DNA from: Pedobacter cryoconitis
GTDB taxonomy: Bacteria; Bacteroidota; Bacteroidia; Sphingobacteriales; Sphingobacteriaceae
Length of the DNA stretch: 64,000 bases
Reading direction: 5' to 3'
Assembly (NCBI RefSeq): GCF_003259615.1
Contig: NZ_QLLR01000026.1
Span: 1-64,000, forward strand
Position 1 is the stretch's first letter. The number at the start of each line of letters is the position of its first letter. A model generated the notes under the pieces. That model was not told where the DNA came from. It did not search any database and saw only the letters and a list, made by a program, of their open reading frames with translations. A program made the translations under genes and the position numbers. This document shows, piece after piece, positions 1 through 6,032 of the stretch.

Positions 1-320
1 AGCTGATTTTTCATTCTGACCGCGGAGTTCAGTACGCTTGCAACGAATTCAGATGCTTACTGGAAAAAAATCCTTTGATCATCAGAAGCATGAGCAGAAA
101 AGGAAATTGCTGGGACAACGCAGTAGCGGAGAGCTTCTTCAAGACGCTCAAAGCTGAATGTGTGTATCAGCATAAGTTCACAGACAAAGAGCAGGCAGCA
201 CTCATCGTTTTTGAATATATAGAGACTTGGTATAACCGTAAAAGATTACATTCTACACTGGGGTACTTGTCCCCAGAAGAATTTGGTAGAAACTTAAATA
301 AACAAAATATTGCCGCTTAA
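1..320 (+). CDS. IS3 family transposase OrfB, C-terminal part (5'-truncated by window edge)
   Basis: This is the C-terminal end of a DDE (rve) integrase-type transposase that catalyses strand transfer of an IS3-family element. The frame is open from base 3 and reads LIFHSDRGVQYACN, which holds the second catalytic Asp in the HSDRG motif. It continues through SRKGNCWDNAVAESFFKTLK, which holds the catalytic Glu, and then YNRKRLHSTLGYLSPEEF, the typical IS3/IS150 tail. The protein ends at the stop at 318-320. The first Asp and the OrfA half lie upstream of the window, so completeness cannot be judged. Family assignment is firm. Whether the element is active is unknown. Confidence 0.93.
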   Translation, partial: LIFHSDRGVQYACNEFRCLLEKNPLIIRSMSRKGNCWDNAVAESFFKTLKAECVYQHKFTDKEQAALIVFEYIETWYNRKRLHSTLGYLSPEEFGRNLNKQNIAA

Positions 321-350
321 CTAAATGTCAACTTTAATGTTGCAATTCCA
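1..350 (+). mobile_element. Right end of an IS3-type insertion sequence (left part outside window)
   Basis: The window opens inside a transposase reading frame. About 30 bases after its stop the sequence reaches TTGCAATTCCA, ending at 350. IS3 elements commonly end in CCA, the complement of a TGG start, so I place the right end near 350 by inference. The left end and its inverted repeat are not in the window, so the terminal repeat and any target duplication cannot be confirmed. Confidence 0.55.
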
Positions 351-459
351 GAACCCTTAGGATAAGATTCAGATATACCTTTTCTTATACTTTTAGACAG
401 GACTTTTAGCAGAACTGCATTATAAGATTAACTATATTATTAGACTAGAACAGATTAAA

Positions 460-885
460 ATGCTTAGTCAAATAGCTGGTAACGATTTTATTCTGGCTGT
501 AGTTGATAAAATTGGTTTCACATCCGGGGATGCTTCAGTAACTGGTGGTTTAACAAGTGATAGAGGCGGCCCGACTAGTGTTGATTATAATCGCTGGACA
601 AATTATCCAAATATTGCAGCTCATGAATTTTTCCATATTTTGGGATTAGATGATCTATACAATGCTACGCAGAAAACCAGTCTGATGTATTATATGGGTG
701 GTAAAAATAGATTACAGGTGTCAAATACTGAGAGAACATTGATGAATGATTATTTAATTCATGAGATAGAAAACATGTATAAAGGTTCTTATGCTAATCC
801 AGGGCTTGACACAAGAAATAAATTGCAGAAATTTTTAAATAACTCAAAGTATGGTTTCAAATTTAATAAAGCTAAATTTAGGTAG
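460..885 (+). CDS. Metzincin-like zinc metalloprotease domain protein, probably a C-terminal remnant
   Basis: The 141-residue frame carries HEFFHILGLDD at about residues 52-62. This is the extended zinc site HExxHxxGxxD of metzincins, and a possible Met-turn follows (SLMYYM). These residues predict a zinc endopeptidase fold. There is no signal peptide, and the sequence starts abruptly inside what looks like the core of the domain. The frame stays open upstream to 397, after a stop at 394-396, with no better ATG. It lies about 110 bp from the IS end, so it may be the surviving tail of a longer protein, for example a secreted protease or a polymorphic toxin C-terminus. It overlaps the next gene by 35 bp. 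The protease motif is seen directly; the remnant interpretation is inference. Confidence 0.6.
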   Translation: MLSQIAGNDFILAVVDKIGFTSGDASVTGGLTSDRGGPTSVDYNRWTNYPNIAAHEFFHILGLDDLYNATQKTSLMYYMGGKNRLQVSNTERTLMNDYLIHEIENMYKGSYANPGLDTRNKLQKFLNNSKYGFKFNKAKFR

Positions 886-1267
886 TTTGCTTATTTGCGT
901 TGTTATTGCATGTTCAAGTAATACGGGTAGAGAAAACACTCAATTAGTCAAAACATTAACTGATACCTGCGGAGATTTAAGGAAGTATACCGGCAGCTTT
1001 ATATTGTCTGATGTAGGGTGTTCTGGTTGTCATTCCGCTGGAGAAAAAAGGACATTCTCTGATATCCCAATATTTTCAGAAGTAGCTGCAACTGATAGCT
1101 TAAAATTAAGCGATTACATATTTAAAACAAAGCACGATAGTCTATACACTAAGGAACCTATGCTTAAGGAGCATGGCAATAAAAAGCTCGACAGCCTAAG
1201 TGAATGTCAGAAAAAAAGCTTGATCCACTATATCAAGGATTCCAACAGAAAGATTCCTAAGATATAA
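851..1267 (+). CDS. Small cytochrome c-like lipoprotein (one CxxCH haem motif)
   Basis: A 138-residue protein with an N-terminal hydrophobic segment ending in VVIAC, a plausible lipoprotein signal with Cys21 as the lipidated residue. The only other strong motif is CSGCH (CxxCH) at about residues 56-60, which binds a covalent haem in class I c-type cytochromes. The methionine in EPMLKEHG is a candidate sixth ligand. It would act in the periplasm, anchored to a membrane. The start lies inside the end of the preceding protease frame, suggesting translational coupling. The redox partner is unknown. A coincidental CxxCH in a non-haem lipoprotein is possible. Confidence 0.6.
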   Translation: MVSNLIKLNLGSLLICVVIACSSNTGRENTQLVKTLTDTCGDLRKYTGSFILSDVGCSGCHSAGEKRTFSDIPIFSEVAATDSLKLSDYIFKTKHDSLYTKEPMLKEHGNKKLDSLSECQKKSLIHYIKDSNRKIPKI

Positions 1268-1295
1268 CATACACTTGGTTATATTTTTGATCCTT

Positions 1296-1634
1296 TTACC
1301 AGATATATGTATTTAATCTTTCTCCGAGTTCCGCGAGTTCCGCGCGAACTTCAACGGTGATTTCTATGGAATGACAGTACTCGTCATCTTCGAGGACTTG
1401 TTTTAGTGCGGCTATTCCAAGTTTAAGATCATCTTTGAGCTCTTTGGTTGGCCATACGTAAATTCGGCCGAATTGTACAAGACAGAATGCGGCAGCCCGG
1501 AGGACATCAGCACTGTCTTTATGGAGTTCTTCTGACAGGGTTTTACGAACGTGAGCTGCCAGACCTGTTTTTTTCATCATCGTGCCGTACCAATCCGCGG
1601 CAGGGTCGTTATCCCATGGTTGATCTCCCCACAT
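1296..1634 (-). CDS. DUF4259 domain-containing protein
   Basis: A 112-residue soluble protein that starts MWGDQPWDNDPAADWYGTM. The W-G-x-x-x-W-x-N-D-x-A-A-D-W pattern is the N-terminal hallmark of DUF4259 proteins. The rest is predicted to be helical, with a central segment rich in Ala and Leu (ADVLRAAAFCLVQFGRIYVW) and no catalytic motif that I recognise. Family members are small, sporadically distributed and of unknown function. The gene stands alone and convergent to the cytochrome-like lipoprotein, with about 110 bp to the divergent NUDIX gene. No signal peptide or membrane segment is visible. Confidence 0.75.
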   Translation of the reverse strand: MWGDQPWDNDPAADWYGTMMKKTGLAAHVRKTLSEELHKDSADVLRAAAFCLVQFGRIYVWPTKELKDDLKLGIAALKQVLEDDEYCHSIEITVEVRAELAELGERLNTYIW

Positions 1635-1744
1635 ATGGTTGTGTTTTTATTTGATTAATAATAGAACAGCTGAGTTTGCAAATTGTTGCATGGTTTAGAT
1701 TTACAGTTCCCTTATACTTTTTAGAAATTTTGTAACTTGCGGGC

Positions 1745-2299
1745 ATGGAAGAGCACAATCCCTGGACTATTCTGGATAGCCAAAAGATTTATGAGAATAA
1801 CTGGATTGGGGTTACGGAACATCAGGTGCTTAATCCGTCTGGCGGAAAGGGTATTTACGGGGAGGTACATTTCCGGAATTACGCAATTGGTATCTTACCG
1901 CTGGATCAGGACATGAATACGTGGCTTGTGGGACAGTATCGTTTTCCGCTGAAGGCTTATAGCTGGGAGATTCCTGAAGGAGGCGGCCCGTTAGGCCTGG
2001 AACCGCTGGATAGTGCCAAGCGTGAGTTGCAAGAGGAAACGGGATTGATTGCGACCGAATGGACAGAGATACAAAGGATGCACTTATCCAATTCGGTAAG
2101 CAATGAGCTGGCCATCATTTATATTGCAAGAGGCCTGACCATGGGGGAAGCCGAACCGGAAGAGACTGAAGAGCTCGTTTTGCGGAAGTTACCGTTTGAG
2201 GAAGCTTATCAAATGGTTATGGACGGGGCAATTACCGATAGTATGAGCGTTGCAGCTTTACTGAAAACTAAAATATTATTACTCGAAGGCAAACTATAA
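1745..2299 (+). CDS. NUDIX hydrolase, ADP-ribose pyrophosphatase type
   Basis: A 184-residue NUDIX protein that probably hydrolyses ADP-ribose or a related nucleoside diphosphate derivative. The Nudix box spans about residues 78-100, and its core RELQEETGL matches REUxEExGU. The upstream part is one residue off the canonical G-x5-E-x7-RE spacing: Glu is followed by six residues before RE. The N-terminal region LVGQYRFPLKAYSWEIPEGG resembles the dimer and substrate strand of ADPR pyrophosphatases. It ends 6 bp before the plsC-like gene, so the two are likely co-transcribed. The NUDIX fold is certain; the substrate is inferred from the family. Confidence 0.88.
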   Translation: MEEHNPWTILDSQKIYENNWIGVTEHQVLNPSGGKGIYGEVHFRNYAIGILPLDQDMNTWLVGQYRFPLKAYSWEIPEGGGPLGLEPLDSAKRELQEETGLIATEWTEIQRMHLSNSVSNELAIIYIARGLTMGEAEPEETEELVLRKLPFEEAYQMVMDGAITDSMSVAALLKTKILLLEGKL

Positions 2300-2305
2300 A
2301 ATTAT

Positions 2306-3040
2306 ATGAACAAATTTTTGGGATATATCTTTACTCCCGTATTTTACTTTTTCTTTTTCCTGACACTAGTCGTTTTTCAGCCCGTTCAATGGGTGTGTTT
2401 CCGCCTTTTTGGTTATAAAGCGCATAAGGTATCGGTTGATTACCTGAATTTTTTCCTTACTTATTGCCAGGTGTTTTTAGGCAATTCAATCACCTTTGTG
2501 AACCAACAGGAGCTGCCAACTGACAGACCCATTATTTTTGTGGCTAATCACCAGAGTATGTATGATATTCCCGGGATTATCTGGTTTTTAAAGCGCCACC
2601 ATGTCAAGTTTATTTCAAAGATTGAACTGACTAAGGGCATTCCTTCGATTTCTTTTAACCTGAAGTATGGGGGTGGCGCAAATATCAACCGTAAGGATAG
2701 TAAACAGGCCGTTTCTGAAATCATTAAGCTTGGCAGAAGGATGAAAGACAACAATTGGTCAGCGATGATCTTTGCGGAGGGTACAAGGGCTAAGGATGGC
2801 CTGATGAAGCCTTTTCATGTTGGAGGGATTGCTACTTTATTGAAAACGGCCCCTGATGCGCTGATTGTCCCGATCGCAATTGAAAATTCCTGGAAGATTG
2901 TACAGTATGGGGCTTTTCCGCTAAGTTGCGGAGAGAAGATCAGGTGGACTGTTCTGCCGCCTGTTCCAACTGCAGGCCTGAACCCGGAAGAATTAACATT
3001 GGCAGCCGAACAGGCCATCAGGAAGTTCCTGAAGCAGTAG
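2306..3040 (+). CDS. plsC: 1-acyl-sn-glycerol-3-phosphate acyltransferase (PlsC-like)
   Basis: A 244-residue membrane acyltransferase that would convert lysophosphatidic acid to phosphatidic acid in phospholipid synthesis. An N-terminal hydrophobic segment (about residues 8-32, FTPVFYFFFFLTLVVF) anchors it to the inner membrane. The catalytic motif NHQSMYD (HX4D) lies at about residues 82-88, and the glycerolphosphate-binding motif FAEGTR at about residues 155-160. IPSISF and PIAIENS resemble further family blocks. The length is normal for PlsC. It starts 6 bp after the NUDIX stop, indicating an operon. Several PlsC paralogues are usual in this group, so the acyl acceptor may differ. Confidence 0.88.
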   Translation: MNKFLGYIFTPVFYFFFFLTLVVFQPVQWVCFRLFGYKAHKVSVDYLNFFLTYCQVFLGNSITFVNQQELPTDRPIIFVANHQSMYDIPGIIWFLKRHHVKFISKIELTKGIPSISFNLKYGGGANINRKDSKQAVSEIIKLGRRMKDNNWSAMIFAEGTRAKDGLMKPFHVGGIATLLKTAPDALIVPIAIENSWKIVQYGAFPLSCGEKIRWTVLPPVPTAGLNPEELTLAAEQAIRKFLKQ

Positions 3041-3084
3041 TCCGGCTGTTAAATTGATAGACAGGTTATTTCTGGCTGATACTT

Positions 3085-3834
3085 TTAGATATTTCTATTC
3101 TCTATTCTTTTGAAAAACTCATCACGGTAGGTATCTCCTATAGGGATGATCTTTCCGCAGATGGCAATACGGCTGCGTTCTATGCTTTCGATCTTATCCA
3201 GGGCAATGATATAGGATTTGTGTACCCGGATAAATTGAGTAGAAGGTAATGTTTCTTCCATCTTCTTCATGTTCTGAAGCGTGATTACCCTTTCGTTTTT
3301 AGTGAAAATAGAGATATAGTCTTTCAGTCCCTCGATGTAAAGGATGTCACTGAGTTCAATTTTCTGAATTTTGTGCTCAGTCTTCACAAAGATAAAATCC
3401 TGAACAGGCTGGATCGCCGCTGCAACGGGTGCCGACACAGGGGCAGGCACAGGAGCCGGTACTGCTTCAGCATTGCTTTTATGCTGGTTATGAACCTTCT
3501 CTACAGCTTTATAAAAACGATCAAAGGCGATTGGCTTCAGCAGATAATCTGATACATTTAAATCATAACTCTCCAGCGCATATTGTGAGTAAGCAGTTGT
3601 CAGGATGTATTTGGCTTTGTTATTGGCAATTTTAAGGAACTGAATCCCCGTCAGGTCAGGCATCTGAATATCCAGAAATACCAGATCGATTCCTCCCGCC
3701 TGAACAAGCTGTAAGGCTTCAATGGCATTTTCAGTCCTTGTCACCAACTCCAGAAAGGGCACTTTTGAGACGTAATCCTCAATAATATCAAGCGCTAAAG
3801 GCTCATCATCTACAGCTATACATTTTAGTGTCAT
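3085..3834 (-). CDS. LytTR-family response regulator
   Basis: A 249-residue regulator with an N-terminal receiver domain: acidic pocket DDE at residues 9-11, phosphoacceptor Asp55 in VFLDIQMP, and a conserved Thr/Lys region near LKPIAF. A Pro/Ala-rich linker follows (about residues 128-143). The C-terminal LytTR DNA-binding domain has VKTEHKIQKIELSDILYIEG and FIRVHKSYIIALDKIESI. It is the partner of the histidine kinase encoded immediately upstream (18 bp gap, same strand), so the two form a LytS/LytR-type two-component system. The target genes are not evident. The family is certain, the physiological signal unknown. Confidence 0.92.
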   Translation of the reverse strand: MTLKCIAVDDEPLALDIIEDYVSKVPFLELVTRTENAIEALQLVQAGGIDLVFLDIQMPDLTGIQFLKIANNKAKYILTTAYSQYALESYDLNVSDYLLKPIAFDRFYKAVEKVHNQHKSNAEAVPAPVPAPVSAPVAAAIQPVQDFIFVKTEHKIQKIELSDILYIEGLKDYISIFTKNERVITLQNMKKMEETLPSTQFIRVHKSYIIALDKIESIERSRIAICGKIIPIGDTYRDEFFKRIENRNI

Positions 3835-3852
3835 TGTAATAGTTTTATCTTT

Positions 3853-4878
3853 TTATATGTCAAGCATGAGCTCACTTGTATAATGGGTAGCCGAATTTAC
3901 GATATTTAACTTATACCTTTCCGGATAAAGTAATTGTAACCGGCGCTCCACGTTATTCAGGCCCACCCCTCCTACTTCATCCTTATTTCCGTTACTTTTC
4001 TTGTTCGTAATACTGAAATGCAGGATCTTCTGGTTTGCAATGATATTAATGCGGATTGGGTCTTTCGGATCATTAGCCACCCCGTGTTTGAAAGCGTTTT
4101 CTACGAAGGAAATCAGGATTAAAGGAATAATCTGCTGATTATCTATCTCCCCGTTCAGGGTGAGTTCCACAGCAGCACCATTTTTAAATCTTAGTTTCTG
4201 AAGCTCAATATAACTTTGTACATACTCAATCTCCTTACTCAAAGCAACCCAGCTATCGTTACTCTCATAGATCATATAACGCATGATTTCCGCCAGTTTT
4301 AAAATGGCATCTGCTGTTTTATCGGATTTCTGATAGGCCAGCGAATAAATATTATTTAAACAGTTGAAAAGAAAGTGCGGGTTAAGTTGTGATTTTAAGA
4401 ACTGCAGCTCCATGTCTTTCCGCTCTGTTTCCAGGCTGCGCTGAATACGGATGTTGCTAAACCAGTCGAGCATAAACTTGATCAGACAGCTGGAAATGAT
4501 GAAAAAGCCAGAGATAAATACCGAGCTGATCATGTACAGATTAATGTCCGTGTGTTTGGTCACCCCGGTTTTAGGATTGGTCTGCTCCAGCATCACATCG
4601 CGGTACAGTAAAGCCAGTCCCGTCTTTAAAAACATCATGACTATAATCAACCCTATAATAGAAAGTACGTAGATCCAGTACTTTTTCAGCAACTGGGGGA
4701 TAAGAAGCGTGTAGTTAATATAAAATATAGAGATATTGATAATGGAAAAATAGCAGATCCCCACAAGAATGTACTCCTTTGTCATCCGCTCTTTACTGAA
4801 AAATATAATCAGGGCCATAATAACCCCAAGAAATAACCAGTAAACAGAATGTACAATCAGTGCTCTTTTATCTTTCAT
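3853..4878 (-). CDS. Sensor histidine kinase of the LytS/YehU (His_kinase) type
   Basis: About 341 residues from the ATG at 4878. An upstream ATG at 4974 is possible but adds 32 residues before the first membrane helix, so I prefer 4878. About four transmembrane helices occupy the first 150 residues. A short coiled segment (RIQRSLETERKDMELQFLK) leads into the His_kinase block SQLNPHFLFNCLNNIYSLA, where His is the phosphoacceptor, and then to a HATPase_c domain with VENAFKHGV and GGVGLNNVERRL. It transfers phosphate to the LytTR regulator encoded 18 bp downstream. The 5' region is shared divergently with the small membrane protein at 5215. Confidence 0.9.
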   Translation of the reverse strand: MKDKRALIVHSVYWLFLGVIMALIIFFSKERMTKEYILVGICYFSIINISIFYINYTLLIPQLLKKYWIYVLSIIGLIIVMMFLKTGLALLYRDVMLEQTNPKTGVTKHTDINLYMISSVFISGFFIISSCLIKFMLDWFSNIRIQRSLETERKDMELQFLKSQLNPHFLFNCLNNIYSLAYQKSDKTADAILKLAEIMRYMIYESNDSWVALSKEIEYVQSYIELQKLRFKNGAAVELTLNGEIDNQQIIPLILISFVENAFKHGVANDPKDPIRINIIANQKILHFSITNKKSNGNKDEVGGVGLNNVERRLQLLYPERYKLNIVNSATHYTSELMLDI

Positions 4879-5094
4879 TTGAATTTTGTCGTTTAAAAAA
4901 AGAAGTCGGCTATAGCGACTGCTCAAAGTAATGAAAGTAACGTTTTTAAGCCATAGGTTTCGACGAACTGGCATTTTTTTTCTACCAACGCCCGAAAACA
5001 GGATATTCCGGACTTATGGGCAAAATAACCCGTTGATCTATAATTATATCCACTTGGTATAATACATTTTCACAACATTAATTTTATAAGTCTA

Positions 5095-5214
5095 TTTGTT
5101 TCATCAAAACGAAACAATTATGAAACCATCATGTGCAGCACTACACAATCCGAAGTGAACAAAATAAACTAGCACATGATAGCTTCATCACCGTTAAAAA
5201 ACAAATATAATCCT
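5095..5214 (+). repeat. Structured leader repeat, unit A (hairpin with ATGAAACC start and A-rich tail)
   Basis: This is the main content of the 336-bp gap between the kinase start and the small gene at 5215. ATGAAACCATCATGTGC at 5120-5136 pairs with GCACATGATAGCTTCAT at 5172-5188. The stem has two mismatches, and the 9-bp upper part (5128-5136 with 5172-5180) is perfect. A 35-nt loop separates the arms. A 26-nt A-rich tail (CACCGTTAAAAAACAA and onward) leads straight into the gene start ATGAAA at 5215. The unit contains a 12-codon upstream ORF (5120-5158) encoding MKPSCAALHNPK. GTTTCATCAAAACGAAACAA at 5098-5117 looks like the tail of a degenerate earlier unit. Both 17-nt arms are identical to unit B2 before htrA. 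Confidence 0.75.
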
Positions 5215-5490
5215 ATGAAAACAGCAACTCTTCAATACATCGACACTACTGTAAACAATAGCCTGGCTGTTTCATACCAATCAAAAATCAACGCTTTAAA
5301 TAATATAGCCTCTTATACCATGAAAAAGTTAACGAATGTCTCTCCTTTTATATTATTGTTGATCCCTGTTTTTGTGATGATGATTTTTGCCATAACAGGC
5401 CCTTCAAATATGACCACAGGTAGTGAAATCACTGCTAAAGCTGCACCCGCAAATGAAGTTGCGAAAGTTTCAGCATACCAGGGAAGATAA
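5215..5490 (+). CDS. Small single-pass membrane protein of unknown function
   Basis: I do not recognise the family. I chose the ATGAAA at 5215 (91 residues) over an in-frame ATG at 5176, because the latter lies inside the structured leader. The protein has a polar N-terminus (KTATLQYIDTTVNNSLAV) and one hydrophobic helix at about residues 43-63 (SPFILLLIPVFVMMIFAIT). A short Ala/Glu/Lys-rich tail of about 28 residues follows. A strong hairpin with a T-run lies just downstream, so it is monocistronic. It sits next to the BlaI/M56 operon but with its own terminator. Translation is likely shaped by the hairpin leader, which it shares with htrA and cphA. Confidence 0.6.
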   Translation: MKTATLQYIDTTVNNSLAVSYQSKINALNNIASYTMKKLTNVSPFILLLIPVFVMMIFAITGPSNMTTGSEITAKAAPANEVAKVSAYQGR

Positions 5491-5531
5491 ACCTCCCCTT
5501 TTCTCAAGAATTTAGTTTTTAGTTAATAGTT

Positions 5532-5566
5532 AAAAAAATGGTGATTGGATGATCACCATTTTTTTT
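5532..5566 (+). terminator. Rho-independent terminator after the small membrane protein
   Basis: AAATGGTGAT (5536-5545) pairs with ATCACCATTT (5552-5561) across a 6-nt loop. An A-run precedes the stem and eight T follow it. It lies 40 bp after the stop of the 5215 gene. Confidence 0.85.
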
Positions 5567-5581
5567 GTGCTTATTCTTTGA

Positions 5582-5626
5582 AACTAAAGGATTAGTTCAT
5601 ACATTTATATAACTAGTTTTTTAGTT
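5582..5626 (+). promoter_or_regulatory. Two operator-like dyads upstream of blaI
   Basis: AACTAA-AGGA-TTAGTT at 5582-5597 is a perfect 6-bp inverted repeat. AACTA-GTTTTT-TAGTT at 5611-5626 is a second dyad with the same half-site. They lie 20-64 bp before the start of the BlaI-family repressor at 5646. BlaI/MecI proteins bind dyads and repress their own operon, so these are good autoregulatory operator candidates. The repeats are seen directly; the binding is inferred. Confidence 0.6.
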
Positions 5627-5645
5627 ACAGCCTAACCACAAGAAT

Positions 5646-6032
5646 ATGGACCCTATAGAAATTAAAGACTTAACAAAAGCCGAAGAACAAATCATGCAGA
5701 TTGTCTGGCAAATTGAGAAAGGATTCGTCAAAGAGGTGATGGATTTCCTGCCAGAACCAAAACCAGCTTACAATACCGTATCCACCATTATCAGAATATT
5801 GGAAGTTAAAGGATTTATTGGCCATGAGGCCTTTGGAAAAGCACATCAGTACCATGCCCTGGTATCCAAAGAAGATTATAAGCGTCACGCCACAGCAAAA
5901 CTACTCGGCGGTTACTTTGAAAACTCCGTAGAAAGCATGTTCTCATTTTTTGTGAAGGAAGAGAAAATGGACGTAAGTGATGTAGATGAAATTCTTAAAA
6001 TGATCAGCAAACTTAAAAATAAAGCAAAATGA
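5646..6032 (+). CDS. BlaI/MecI/CopY-family transcriptional repressor
   Basis: A 128-residue winged-helix repressor. The N-terminal domain begins DLTKAEEQIMQIVWQIEKGFVKEVM and has a recognition region YNTVSTIIRILEVKGFI. These match the BlaI/MecI DNA-binding block. The C-terminal helices provide dimerisation and the site cleaved when the partner sensor protease is activated. Its stop overlaps the start of the M56 protease gene by 4 bp (ATGA), so the two are translationally coupled. This is the standard sensor-protease/repressor arrangement. Two dyads with AACTA half-sites precede it. No beta-lactamase gene is nearby, so the regulated genes are unknown and need not concern antibiotics. Confidence 0.92.
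   Translation: MDPIEIKDLTKAEEQIMQIVWQIEKGFVKEVMDFLPEPKPAYNTVSTIIRILEVKGFIGHEAFGKAHQYHALVSKEDYKRHATAKLLGGYFENSVESMFSFFVKEEKMDVSDVDEILKMISKLKNKAK

Noticed and set aside
5120-5188. Miniature inverted-repeat transposon as the sole explanation for the repeats at 5.1 and 13.3 kb
   Set aside because: The copies sit precisely at start codons with a fixed 26-29 nt tail, and the stem sequences covary. A random insertion element would not predict this, though an origin as a mobile unit is not excluded.
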